Assembly: GCF_036181745.1 (NCBI RefSeq)
Contig: NZ_CP108080.1
Span: 4,653,501 to 4,717,500 of the forward strand
Source of the DNA: Streptomyces sp. NBC_00259
GTDB lineage: Bacteria; Actinomycetota; Actinomycetes; Streptomycetales; Streptomycetaceae
Reading direction: 5' to 3'
DNA length: 64,000 nucleotides
Shown piece by piece: positions 41,206-49,295 of the stretch. The notes below the pieces were generated by a model, which was not told the DNA's origin, did not search any database, and saw nothing but the letters and a program-made list of their open reading frames with translations. Positions within the stretch are counted from its first letter, which is position 1; every line of letters begins with the position of its first letter. The position numbers were made by a program, and so were the translations under genes.

Positions 41206-41757
41206 CTACGGAACGACGACGACCTTCGAGCCGATCGTCGCGAACGTCCACATCGCGTCGCCGTCCGCCCGCTTCATCCGTACGCCGCCGGTCTTCCGCT
41301 CCGGGTCCGGGCTCTCCAGCGTCCCGTCCACGGCGGCGCTGAAGCCGATCGACACGTCGTCGACCGTCGTGAACCGTACGACGTGCTCGATGTCCACGCC
41401 GTCCGAGCCCTGGATCCTGCCGCTGCGCGATCGCACCTCGTAGGTGCCGGGCCGCGGGCTGATGGTGCTCGGCATGACCGTGAACGTCTGCGTGAGCTGC
41501 CCCGCGCCCACCAGCCAGACCCGGCGCTCGCCCAGCGAGTAGACGACGCGCACTCCCTTGCCGGAGCCCACGGGCACGGCCAGCGGGTCCTTGCGCGGGC
41601 CCTTGGCGGCCTCCGAAGGCCGGGCCTTGGGGGAGGACGCGGCGGGCTTCTCCAGGTTCGCCGGGACGTTCGCGGAGGCCTGGTAGGCGAGGAAGGCGAC
41701 CACCGCGAGGGCCGCCGCGGTGAGCCCGGCCACCGTTCCCGAGCTGCTCCTTGCCAC
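41206..41757 (-). CDS. YkuD-like (L,D-transpeptidase fold) secreted protein lacking the catalytic cysteine
   Basis: The 183-residue protein has an N-terminal signal/anchor helix (about 8-28, TVAGLTAAALAVVAFLAYQ). A domain resembling YkuD L,D-transpeptidases follows: VVYSLGERRVWLVGAGQLTQ, VMPSTISPRPGTYEV, then TGGVRMKRADGDAMW. Active enzymes have SHGCVRM at this last site; here it reads KTGGVRM, so the nucleophilic Cys and its His are missing. It is therefore probably a binding or structural homologue. The GTG at 41757 has GGGGAG upstream. It diverges from tsaB. Confidence 0.72.
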   Translation of the reverse strand: MARSSSGTVAGLTAAALAVVAFLAYQASANVPANLEKPAASSPKARPSEAAKGPRKDPLAVPVGSGKGVRVVYSLGERRVWLVGAGQLTQTFTVMPSTISPRPGTYEVRSRSGRIQGSDGVDIEHVVRFTTVDDVSIGFSAAVDGTLESPDPERKTGGVRMKRADGDAMWTFATIGSKVVVVP

Positions 41758-41848
41758 GCCGGCTCCCCTCTCTCGCACACCTGCCTGGGTGACGGTAGCA
41801 GCAGGGGCACGACGGGGCGGGACGGCCGTGCCCCCCTCGCCGTGGCCG

Positions 41849-41854
41849 TAGGCT
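41849..41854 (+). promoter_or_regulatory. -10 box of a leaderless tsaB promoter
   Basis: TAGGCT ends 6 nt before the GTG of tsaB, the same arrangement as at glmS. Transcription would start at or near the start codon. No clear -35 element is seen. Confidence 0.5.
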
Positions 41855-41860
41855 GTTTGC

Positions 41861-42514
41861 GTGCTCTTGCTCGCCGTTGATACCGCCACGCCCGCCGTCA
41901 CCGTCGCCCTCCACGACGGCGATTCCGTCGTCGCCGAGTCGACCCAGGTCGACGCCCGCCGGCACGGGGAGCTGCTGCTGCCCGCCGTCGACCGGGTGCT
42001 CGCGTCGGCCGGCCTGAAACTCGACGCGGTCACCGGCCTCGTCGTCGGCGTCGGCCCCGGCCCCTACACCGGTCTGCGGGTGGGCCTGGTGACCGCGGCC
42101 ACGTTCGGCTCGGTGCTCGGCGTCCCGGTCCACGGACTGTGCACGCTCGACGGCCTCGCCTACGCGTCCGGGCTCGAAGGGCCCTTCGTGGTGGCGACGG
42201 ACGCACGGCGCAAGGAGGTGTACTGGGCGCGGTACGACGGCTTCCGTACGCGGGTGGGCGAGCCGGCGGTCGACCGGCCCGCGGAGATCGCCGAGCAGGT
42301 CGCGGGGCTCCCCGCGGTCGGTGCCGGGGCCCTGCTCTACCCCGAGGTCTTCCCCGACGCCCGCGGCCCCGAGCACCAGTCGGCGGCCGCGCTCGCCGCG
42401 CTCGCCGCCCGGAAGCTGGCGGCCGGCGAGGAGCTGCTGCCGCCGCGGCCGCTGTATCTGCGCCGCCCGGACGCGCAGGTGCCGAAGAACTACAAGGTGG
42501 TCACGCCCCGGTGA
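41861..42514 (+). CDS. tsaB: tRNA t6A biosynthesis protein TsaB
   Basis: TsaB is the non-catalytic partner that stabilises TsaD. The 217-residue ASKHA-fold protein shows LLAVDTATPAVTVALHDGDS, GPGPYTGLRVGLVTA and DARRKEVYWARYDG. It lacks the metal-binding histidines of TsaD, as expected. GTG 41861 overlaps a predicted leaderless promoter. Its stop overlaps the rimI start (GTGA). Confidence 0.94.
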   Translation: MLLLAVDTATPAVTVALHDGDSVVAESTQVDARRHGELLLPAVDRVLASAGLKLDAVTGLVVGVGPGPYTGLRVGLVTAATFGSVLGVPVHGLCTLDGLAYASGLEGPFVVATDARRKEVYWARYDGFRTRVGEPAVDRPAEIAEQVAGLPAVGAGALLYPEVFPDARGPEHQSAAALAALAARKLAAGEELLPPRPLYLRRPDAQVPKNYKVVTPR

Positions 42515-43008
42515 GTGCCGCCGTCCTGCGCGAGATGCGCTGGTGGGACATCGCGCCGGTGCTGGATCTGGAGCACGAGCTGTTCCCGGAGGACGCCTGG
42601 TCCCCGGGGATGTTCTGGTCCGAGATGGCGCACGCGCGCGGCCCCCAGGCCACGCGCCGCTACGTCGTCGCGGAGGACCCGGCGGACGGCCGGATCGTCG
42701 GGTACGCCGGCCTCGCGGCGGCCGGCGGCCTCGGCGACGTACAGACCATCGCCGTCGTCCGCGAACAGTGGGGCACGGGTCTCGGCGCCCGGCTCCTCAC
42801 CGATCTGCTGCAGCACGCGACCGCGTTCGAGTGCGACGAGGTCCTGCTGGAGGTCCGCGTGGACAACACCCGCGCCCAGAAGCTGTACGAGCGCTTCGGC
42901 TTCGAGCCGATCGGCTTCCGCCGCGGCTACTACCAGCCCGGCAACGCCGACGCCCTCGTGATGCGGCTGCACGTACACGACGCACAAGGAACCGGAAACC
43001 ATGGCTGA
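42511..43008 (+). CDS. rimI: Ribosomal protein S18-alanine N-acetyltransferase (RimI family)
   Basis: A GNAT acetyltransferase of 165 residues. It shows MRWWDIAPVLDLEHELFPED, WSPGMFWSEM, the acetyl-CoA loop QTIAVVREQWGTGLGARLL (Q/RxxGxG/A), and NTRAQKLYERFGFEPIGFRR plus the C-terminal GYYQPGNADALVM, typical of RimI. Placement between tsaB and tsaD is common. It overlaps tsaB by four bases and tsaD by eight. Confidence 0.93.
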   Translation: MSAAVLREMRWWDIAPVLDLEHELFPEDAWSPGMFWSEMAHARGPQATRRYVVAEDPADGRIVGYAGLAAAGGLGDVQTIAVVREQWGTGLGARLLTDLLQHATAFECDEVLLEVRVDNTRAQKLYERFGFEPIGFRRGYYQPGNADALVMRLHVHDAQGTGNHG

Positions 43009-44113
43009 CGAACCCCTCGTACTCGGAATCGAGACGTCCTGCGACGAGACGGGCGTCGGCATCGTCCGCGGGACGACGCTCCTCGCCGATGCCATCGCCT
43101 CCAGCGTCGACGAGCACGCGCGCTTCGGCGGGGTCGTGCCGGAGGTCGCTTCCCGCGCCCACCTGGAGGCCATGGTCCCGACCATCGAGCGTGCCCTGAA
43201 GGAAGCCGGGGTCACGGCGCGGGACCTGGACGGCATCGCGGTCACGGCGGGCCCCGGCCTCGCGGGCGCGCTGCTCGTGGGCGTCTCGGCGGCGAAGGCG
43301 TACGCCTACGCGCTGGGCAAGCCGCTCTACGGCGTGAACCACCTGGCCTCGCACATCTGCGTGGACCAGCTGGAGCACGGCCCGCTGCCCGAGCCGACGA
43401 TGGCGCTGCTGGTCTCCGGCGGCCACTCCTCGCTGCTGCTCGCGCCGGACATCACGAGCGACGTACGGCCGATGGGCGCGACGATCGACGACGCGGCGGG
43501 CGAGGCGTTCGACAAGATCGCCCGCGTCCTGCACCTCGGCTTCCCCGGGGGCCCGGTCATCGACCGGCTGGCGAAGGAGGGCGACCCCGGGGCGATCGCG
43601 TTCCCGCGCGGGCTGAGCGGTCCGCGCGACCCCGCCTACGACTTCTCCTTCTCCGGGCTGAAGACGGCCGTGGCCCGCTGGATCGAGGCCAAGCGGAACG
43701 CGGGCGAGGACGTGCCGGTACGGGACGTCGCGGCGTCGTTCCAGGAGGCCGTGGTGGACGTGCTGACCCGCAAGGCCGTGCGCGCCTGCAAGGACGAGGG
43801 CGTCGACCACCTCATGATCGGCGGCGGGGTCGCGGCGAACTCGCGGCTGCGGGCGCTGGCACAGGAGCGCTGCGAACGGGCCGGGATCCAGCTGCGGGTG
43901 CCGCGGCCGAAGCTCTGCACGGACAACGGCGCGATGGTCGCCGCCCTCGGCGCGGAGATGGTCGCGAGGAACCGGCCGGCCTCGGACTGGGAGCTGTCCG
44001 CCGACTCCTCGCTGCCGGTGACCGACCCGCACGTGCCCGGCGCGCACAGCCATCACCACGACCACGACCACGACCACGTGCACGAGATCAGCAAGGACAA
44101 CCTCTACTCATGA
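43001..44113 (+). CDS. tsaD: tRNA N6-adenosine threonylcarbamoyltransferase TsaD with His/Asp-rich tail
   Basis: TsaD transfers the threonylcarbamoyl group to A37 of ANN-decoding tRNAs. The 370-residue protein has the iron/metal ligands H114 and H118 (NHLASHIC), LVSGGHSSLL, GEAFDKIARVL and GGGVAANSRLR, with the late metal Asp in LCTDNGAM. It ends in an unusual segment rich in His and Asp (HSHHHDHDHDHVHE, about 349-362), which could bind metal. The ATG at 43001 follows GGAAACC and lies inside rimI. Confidence 0.96.
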   Translation: MADEPLVLGIETSCDETGVGIVRGTTLLADAIASSVDEHARFGGVVPEVASRAHLEAMVPTIERALKEAGVTARDLDGIAVTAGPGLAGALLVGVSAAKAYAYALGKPLYGVNHLASHICVDQLEHGPLPEPTMALLVSGGHSSLLLAPDITSDVRPMGATIDDAAGEAFDKIARVLHLGFPGGPVIDRLAKEGDPGAIAFPRGLSGPRDPAYDFSFSGLKTAVARWIEAKRNAGEDVPVRDVAASFQEAVVDVLTRKAVRACKDEGVDHLMIGGGVAANSRLRALAQERCERAGIQLRVPRPKLCTDNGAMVAALGAEMVARNRPASDWELSADSSLPVTDPHVPGAHSHHHDHDHDHVHEISKDNLYS

Positions 44114-44385
44114 CGGTCGTCACCCTGATGTGGGAGGCGCGGGCGGCCGACGGCCGGGGCGCGGAACTGCTGGCGTGGGCGCGTGAACAGACCCTCGAGG
44201 CGGCCCCGTTGCGGCGGGAGACCTTCCGGGCGCCGGGGGAGCGGGTGCTGGTGCTGACCTGGTGGGCGGCGGCCGGCTCGGACGTCCCGCTGCCCGAGCT
44301 CCCCGAACCGGCCACGGATCTGGTCACGCGACCCGTGCACCGCTGGCGCTTCGAGTCCCTCGACTTCGTCCCCGGGAGCTCCTGA
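44110..44385 (+). CDS. Small conserved protein downstream of tsaD, unknown
   Basis: This 91-residue ORF starts inside the tsaD stop codon (ATGA), so it is translationally coupled. Sequence features are VTLMWEARAADGRGAELLAW and VLVLTWWAAAGSDVPLPELP, ending RPVHRWRFESLDFV. The pattern of beta strands and a helix could suit a small ferredoxin-like or monooxygenase-like (ABM) fold, but that is a guess from length and hydrophobicity. Codon bias is normal. No catalytic motif is visible. Confidence 0.7.
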   Translation: MTVVTLMWEARAADGRGAELLAWAREQTLEAAPLRRETFRAPGERVLVLTWWAAAGSDVPLPELPEPATDLVTRPVHRWRFESLDFVPGSS

Positions 44386-44403
44386 GAAAAAGTCCGGTGG
44401 CCG

Positions 44404-44430
44404 TGTCGATCGGTGTCCCTCCCGTTCGAC
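44404..44430 (+). promoter_or_regulatory. Predicted ECF42-type sigma promoter
   Basis: TGTCGA (44404-44409), a 17-nt spacer and CGAC (44427-44430) resemble the promoter motif I recall for ECF42 sigma factors (TGTCGA near -35, CGA-containing -10). It sits 55 nt upstream of a DGPF/YCII gene, the usual ECF42 target, and the sigma gene itself is next. This predicts a self-activating two-gene operon. Confidence 0.65.
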
Positions 44431-44484
44431 GTAGAGGGTGAGAGGCGGGGAACGGCCCCGCTCCACCCGACCGAGGAGGTCACC

Positions 44485-44841
44485 ATGCCCCGCTACCTGT
44501 CGATGGTCCGTATCAACGAGTCCGAGGCCCCCGCCGAGGGCCCCAGCGAGGAACTCATGGAGCGGATGGGGAAGCTGCTCGACGAGATGACCAAGGCCGG
44601 CGTCATGCTGGACACGGCCGGACTCCACCCCACCTCCGAGGGCAAGCGCGTCACCTGGTCCGGCGGGAAGCTCTCCGTCACCGACGGGCCCTTCACCGAG
44701 GCCAAGGAGGTCGTCGGCGGCTACGCGATCATCCAGGCCAAGGACATGGACGAGGCGATCGAGTGGACCAAGCGCTTCCTGGAGATCCACGAGGAGCACT
44801 GGAACGTCACCTCCGAGGTCCGGGAGATCGTCGTGGGTTGA
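44485..44841 (+). CDS. YCII/DGPF-domain protein
   Basis: This 118-residue dimeric ferredoxin-like protein has MPRYLSMVRINESEAPAEGP, then LSVTDGPFTEAKEVVGGYAI with the DGPF motif at 67-70, and AIEWTKRFLEIHEEHWN. GAGGAGG precedes the ATG. DGPF proteins are the typical genomic partner and regulatory target of ECF42 sigma factors; their biochemical activity is not established. The sigma gene follows 65 nt downstream. Confidence 0.9.
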   Translation: MPRYLSMVRINESEAPAEGPSEELMERMGKLLDEMTKAGVMLDTAGLHPTSEGKRVTWSGGKLSVTDGPFTEAKEVVGGYAIIQAKDMDEAIEWTKRFLEIHEEHWNVTSEVREIVVG

Positions 44842-44906
44842 CCCGGCCGCCCACCCGGCCGAATCCGTGTCCGGATTGCTGCCGGACCCCACGGCTGCTC
44901 TGATGG

Positions 44907-46250
44907 GTGTCCGTGAGCGCACGGAGCACGGACGACACCACCGACGGCACCATCGCGACCGTCTTCCGGATCGAGTCCGCGCGGATCATCGCCGCGGTGA
45001 CCAGGATCGTCCGGGACATCGGCATCGCCGAGGAACTCGCGCAGGACGCTCTGGTCGCCGCGCTGGAGCAGTGGCCGGAGTCGGGCGTCCCGGACAACCC
45101 GGGCGCCTGGCTCATGGCCACCGCCAAGCACCGCGCCATCGACCTCGTACGCCGCCGTGAAACGTACGCGCGCAAGCTCGCGGAGATGGGCCGCGACCTG
45201 GAGACCGCCGCGGCCGTCCACGAACCCGATCCGGCGGATCTCGTCTCCGGACCCGACGACATCGACGACGACCTGCTGCGGCTCGTCTTCACCACCTGCC
45301 ACCCCGTGCTCTCCGCCGAGGCCCGCATCGCGCTCACGCTGCGTCTGCTCGGCGGTCTCACGACCGAGGAGATCGCCCGGGCCTTTCTCGTGCCCGAGCC
45401 GACCGTCGCCCAGCGCATCGTGCGCGCCAAGCGGACGCTGGCGAAGGCGGACGTGCCCTTCGAAGTCCCCTACGGCGAGGAGCGCACCGCGCGCCTCTCC
45501 TCGGTCCTCGACGTCATCTACCTCGTCTTCAACGAGGGTTACGCGGCCACCGCGGGCGACGACTGGCTGCGTCCCGGTCTGTGCGAGGACGCCCTGCGGC
45601 TCGCCCGCGTCCTCACCGGCCTGATGCCGAAGGAACCCGAAGTGCACGGCCTCGCCGCACTGCTGGAACTCCAGGCGTCCCGGACGAGCGCCCGCACCGG
45701 GCCCGACGGAGAGCCGGTCCTGCTCGCCGACCAGAACCGCCGCCGCTGGAACCAGCTCCTCATCCGTCGCGGCTTCGCCGCCCTCGACCGTGCGGGCGCC
45801 CTCGGCGGCGCACCCGGTCCGTACGTGCTCCAGGCCGCGATCGCCGCGTACCACGCGCGGGCGGTGGCCTACGAGGACACCGACTGGAAGGCCATCGCGA
45901 CCCTGTACGCCCGTCTCGCGGCCGTCGCCCCGTCCCCCGTCGTGGAGTTGAACCGCGCGGTCGCCGTCTCGATGGCCGAGGGGCCCGGGGCGGGCCTGGC
46001 GATCGTCGACGCTCTCGTCGGTGAACCGGCGCTGAAGGACTACCACTTGCTGCCGAGCGTCCGGGGCGATCTGCTGGCCCGGCTGGGGCGCGGCGCGCAG
46101 GCGCGGGCGGAGTTCGCGCGGGCCGCGGAGCTGACCCGCAACGCCCGGGAGCGTGAACTCCTGCTGGCGCGCGCGGCGTCGGAGGGCGGAGAGGGCGGGA
46201 AAGGCGGGGGGCCGACTGAGGATGCCGCCGGGGTGCCGGACGCCGGTTGA
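44907..46250 (+). CDS. ECF42-type RNA polymerase sigma factor with C-terminal extension
   Basis: This 447-residue protein has sigma region 2 at about 20-90 (FRIESARIIAAVTRIVRDIG, AEELAQDALVAALEQWP, AWLMATAKHRAIDLVRRR) and region 4 at about 135-185 (LRLLGGLTTEEIARAFLVPE, VAQRIVRAKRTLAKA). A C-terminal domain of about 250 residues follows, with IYLVFNEGYAATAGDD and helical TPR-like repeats (VVELNRAVAVSMAEGPGAGL, LGRGAQARAEFARAAELT). Long C-terminal domains and a DGPF neighbour define ECF42; the extension is needed for activity in studied cases, and no classical anti-sigma gene is adjacent. Start GTG 44907 or 44913; no strong ribosome-binding site. Confidence 0.9.
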   Translation: MSVSARSTDDTTDGTIATVFRIESARIIAAVTRIVRDIGIAEELAQDALVAALEQWPESGVPDNPGAWLMATAKHRAIDLVRRRETYARKLAEMGRDLETAAAVHEPDPADLVSGPDDIDDDLLRLVFTTCHPVLSAEARIALTLRLLGGLTTEEIARAFLVPEPTVAQRIVRAKRTLAKADVPFEVPYGEERTARLSSVLDVIYLVFNEGYAATAGDDWLRPGLCEDALRLARVLTGLMPKEPEVHGLAALLELQASRTSARTGPDGEPVLLADQNRRRWNQLLIRRGFAALDRAGALGGAPGPYVLQAAIAAYHARAVAYEDTDWKAIATLYARLAAVAPSPVVELNRAVAVSMAEGPGAGLAIVDALVGEPALKDYHLLPSVRGDLLARLGRGAQARAEFARAAELTRNARERELLLARAASEGGEGGKGGGPTEDAAGVPDAG

Positions 46251-46271
46251 GCGGGCGATAGCCTCATTGAC

Positions 46272-46925
46272 ATGTCCCGTTCTCCCTCGCTTCCGCCGCC
46301 TCCGCCTCCGGTGGAGATACGCAGCTGGCCCGACCGCGAAGCCATGCTCGCCGACCGGGCCGCGGTGCTGGGCTCGCTCACCGACCGGCTGCTGGGTGTA
46401 CCGCAACTGCTGCTGTTCCTGCTGGTGATGGCGGGGCTGCAGGCCGGCTGGGGGCTGGTGGGCGCGGGGCTGGTCATCCTGGACGACGGTTCTGATCCGC
46501 TGACCTTCGTCTTCCTGGGCGTGGCAGTGCTGCTCGGGCTCGCCGTCCTGGTGCCGCTCGGCTTCGTGGCCGGTTTCGGCATCCGCCGCGACAGCAGGAT
46601 CCGGCGACTGCTCACCGAGTGGGCCGCCCTGGACCTCGACCCGGCCCGGGACGCGCGGCACGGCGCACCGGGGCTGAGCCTGCTGTGGTTCCTGGTGTCG
46701 TTCCTGCTCGGCGCGGTCGGGCTGTGGATCTCGTTCGTGGCTCCGGCGTCCGCGCGCGCCGGCAGCTGGACGTACGGCGAGGTCGCGTACTTGATGGGCG
46801 TGGGCGTCATCTGCTGGGTGACGGGTCTGATCGGCGTCGCGAAGGCGGTGGCGTACTACCGCTGGGCGGTGCGCCTGACCTCCGTCGTACCGGCCGCGGC
46901 GGCACGCGGGGGCGCGCACCGCTGA
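46272..46925 (+). CDS. Four-TM membrane protein, unknown
   Basis: The 217-residue protein has a Pro-rich start (SLPPPPPPVEIRSWPDREAM) and four hydrophobic helices: about 43-69 (VPQLLLFLLVMAGLQAGWG), 78-100 (TFVFLGVAVLLGLAVLVPLG), 135-155 (LLWFLVSFLLGAVGLWISFV) and 170-192 (YLMGVGVICWVTGLIGVAKA). No family is recognised. TAGCCT lies 7 nt before the ATG and no Shine-Dalgarno is visible, suggesting a leaderless transcript. It converges with the methyltransferase gene. Confidence 0.8.
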   Translation: MSRSPSLPPPPPPVEIRSWPDREAMLADRAAVLGSLTDRLLGVPQLLLFLLVMAGLQAGWGLVGAGLVILDDGSDPLTFVFLGVAVLLGLAVLVPLGFVAGFGIRRDSRIRRLLTEWAALDLDPARDARHGAPGLSLLWFLVSFLLGAVGLWISFVAPASARAGSWTYGEVAYLMGVGVICWVTGLIGVAKAVAYYRWAVRLTSVVPAAAARGGAHR

Positions 46926-46938
46926 CCCTTCACGCGCA

Positions 46939-46956
46939 CCGCTGATCCTTCAGCGG
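46939..46956. terminator. Short bidirectional hairpin between convergent genes
   Basis: CCGCTGA (46939-46945) pairs with TCAGCGG (46950-46956) around a 4-nt loop, and the TCA at 46950 is also the minus-strand stop codon. A 19-nt direct repeat (GCGCACCGCTGAYCCTTCA) spans the plus-strand stop and the spacer. Confidence 0.45.
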
Positions 46957-48146
46957 ACGGCGGGTGCGGCCGGCGCGCCGATCAGCATGGACGGGGCCCC
47001 GGCCACCCGGGTGAGGAACACCGTCGCGGCGTTCGGGCCGCTCGGCTTCACCTTGCGGCGCAGCTCCTCGGGCTCGACCGCCGAACCGCGCTTCTTCACC
47101 GTGAGGTGGCCGACCTCCCGCTCACGCAGCAGCGCCTTCAGCTTCTTGAGGTTGAACGGCAGTTCGTCGGTGATCTCGTACGCGGTGGCATAGGGCGTGG
47201 GGCGCAGCTCGTCCGCCGTGATGTACGCGATCGTCCCGTCGATCAGGCCGCCGTCGAGGTCCTCGGCGGCCTCGGCGACCAGATGCGCGCGGATGACGGC
47301 GCCGTCCGGCTCGTACAGGAAGCGGCCGGTCTTGCGGACCGCGGGATCCGGCAGCCCGCGGCCGACGAGCGCGGCGCCGGACGGGAGGAGGGTGGCGCGG
47401 CGGGCGCCCGGGGCGGTGCCGAACCAGAGCACCGCCTCCTTCACATCGCCGTGGTCCGAGATCCACTCGGCCTCGGCCTCCTCGGGGATCGCCTCGTGAG
47501 GGATGCCGGGGGCGATCTTGAGGGCGGCGTAGCCGGGCGCACGGGCCGCGCCGATGGCCCAGGACAGCGGTGGGGAGTACGCCTCGGGGTCGAAGATGCG
47601 GCCCCTGCCGCCCCGGCGGGCCGGGTCGACGAAGACGGCGTCGTACGAGGAGGTGTCGACCTCGGTGACGTCCGCGCAGCGGACCTCGATCAGGTCGGCG
47701 AGCCCCAGCGCCTCGGCATTGGCGCGGGCGACGGCGGCGGTGAACGGGTCGCGGTCCACGGCCAGGACGGAGATCCCGGCGCGGGCGAGCGCGAGTGCGT
47801 CGCCGCCGATTCCGCAGCACAGGTCCGCCACGCTGCGCACCCCGAGCCGGGCGAAGCGGCCGGCCCGGTGAGCGGCGACGGAGGCGCGCGTGGACTGCTC
47901 CACGCCGTGTGGGGTGAAGTACATCCGGTACGCGTCCTCCGCGCCGAACTTCGCCACCGCCCGCTGCCGCAGCCGTGCCTGCGTGAGCGCTGCCGAGACC
48001 AGCTCGGCCGGGTGCTCGCGGCGCAGCCGGGTGGCTACGGCGAGTTCCTGTCCCGGGTCGTAGTCGCGCAGCGCGGCGAGCAGGGCCTGTCCTTCGTCGC
48101 CGAGCAGCGGGGCGAGGTGGGGGGAGGGGGAGGCGGCGTCGTTCAC
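46950..48146 (-). CDS. Class I SAM-dependent methyltransferase with THUMP-like C-terminus
   Basis: This 398-residue protein has a helical N-terminal domain, then a Rossmann methyltransferase: VADLCCGIGGDALALARAG (motif I, about 106-124), AVDRDPFTAAVARANAEALG, and VFVDPARRGGR (motif IV, the DPAR signature). The C-terminal part (RPTPYATAYEITDELPFNLK, HLTVKKRGSAVEPEELRR) matches the THUMP-like domain found with these enzymes. Homologues are probable RNA methyltransferases; the target is unknown. The GTG at 48146 gives the full domain. Confidence 0.87.
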   Translation of the reverse strand: MNDAASPSPHLAPLLGDEGQALLAALRDYDPGQELAVATRLRREHPAELVSAALTQARLRQRAVAKFGAEDAYRMYFTPHGVEQSTRASVAAHRAGRFARLGVRSVADLCCGIGGDALALARAGISVLAVDRDPFTAAVARANAEALGLADLIEVRCADVTEVDTSSYDAVFVDPARRGGRGRIFDPEAYSPPLSWAIGAARAPGYAALKIAPGIPHEAIPEEAEAEWISDHGDVKEAVLWFGTAPGARRATLLPSGAALVGRGLPDPAVRKTGRFLYEPDGAVIRAHLVAEAAEDLDGGLIDGTIAYITADELRPTPYATAYEITDELPFNLKKLKALLREREVGHLTVKKRGSAVEPEELRRKVKPSGPNAATVFLTRVAGAPSMLIGAPAAPAVR

Positions 48147-48236
48147 CCGGCCATTGTCGGCCAGGCGGGGGATGGTGCGCGCCGGGCGGCGGTGTCGGGG
48201 CCTCGTGGGGGAGCGGCGCTGACAGGATGCGACGCC

Positions 48237-49295
48237 ATGCAGCTAGTACGACAAAAGGACAAAAAGACAGCAATTCGGTGCAGGCGGACGTGGGTGTGTG
48301 CGCTGCTTGCCATGGCTGTCGGCTCGGGCTGTGCCGCCGAGCCGCCGGACGGCGGCAGCGGTGGCGGTGTCGGTGGCGGGTCCAGGGCCGCCGGCTCCAG
48401 CTCCGCGGTCAAGCCCGCGCACGGCCAGCAGCGGTCGAAGGAGAGCGGCGAGAAGGGAGCCGGGGAGGAGGCCGGGAAAAAGGCGAGGAAGGAAGCCGGG
48501 AAGGAGGCGAGGGAGGGGGCCGAGCGGGCCGATCCCGCCGAGGCGCTCGCCGCGTACGCGCAGCGCATGAAGAAGACGCAGGCGGCCCGTGCCGCGGCCG
48601 CCAAGCGGTGGCGCCTCAAGCAGACCCCGCTGCTCGCGCCGGCGCCCCCCGCCAGGAAGCCGAAGATCACCACCCGCAAGGGCTTCGAGGTCGACCACCA
48701 GAAGGGGCTGCCGCCGGTCTTCACCACCGTGCCCACCAAGAAGAAGATCGTCTTCCTGACGATCGACGACGGCGCGGAGAAGGATCCCGAGCTGCTGCGG
48801 ATGATGAGCGAGCTGGAGATCCCGTACAGCGCGTTCCTGACCGACTACGTCGTACGCGACAACTACGGCTACTTCGAGAAGATGCAGGACCGCGGGGTCG
48901 CCCTGCACAACCACACCCTCAACCACCGCTACATGCCGGCGCTTTCGTACGCGAAGCAGAAGAAGGAGATCTGCGAGCAGCAGGCGAAGATCGAGAAGCG
49001 GTTCGGGAAGCGGCCACGGCTCTTCCGTCCGCCGTACGGAAGCTACAACGAGGACACCCTGCGGGCCGCGAAGTCGTGCGGCGTGAAGGCGGTACCCCTC
49101 TGGGCGGCGGAAGCCTTCCCTGACCACATGGAGTGGCGCGAGTGGGACCGGGACCTGCACCCCGGCGACATCATCCTCACGCACTTCCGGGGCAAGGCGG
49201 AGTGGAAGGGCAGCATGGCGGACATGATCCGCAACGTGATGAAGGTCGTCACGGCGAAGGGCTACGCGGTGGCGCGGCTGGAGGACTACGTGTGA
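48237..49295 (+). CDS. Polysaccharide deacetylase lipoprotein (NodB domain)
   Basis: This 352-residue exported protein has a basic start, hydrophobic core and lipobox ending at Cys32 (AVGSGCAAE). A long Lys/Glu/Ala-rich linker follows (about 60-150). The NodB domain shows FLTIDDGAEKDP (D177, D178), the metal motif HNHTLNHRYM (H226, H230), FRPPYGSYNE and a late HPGDIILTHFRG. All key residues are present, so it probably N-deacetylates a cell-wall or surface glycan. The first dozen codons are unusually A/T-rich (CAG CTA GTA CGA CAA AAG). AGGA precedes the ATG. Confidence 0.88.
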   Translation: MQLVRQKDKKTAIRCRRTWVCALLAMAVGSGCAAEPPDGGSGGGVGGGSRAAGSSSAVKPAHGQQRSKESGEKGAGEEAGKKARKEAGKEAREGAERADPAEALAAYAQRMKKTQAARAAAAKRWRLKQTPLLAPAPPARKPKITTRKGFEVDHQKGLPPVFTTVPTKKKIVFLTIDDGAEKDPELLRMMSELEIPYSAFLTDYVVRDNYGYFEKMQDRGVALHNHTLNHRYMPALSYAKQKKEICEQQAKIEKRFGKRPRLFRPPYGSYNEDTLRAAKSCGVKAVPLWAAEAFPDHMEWREWDRDLHPGDIILTHFRGKAEWKGSMADMIRNVMKVVTAKGYAVARLEDYV

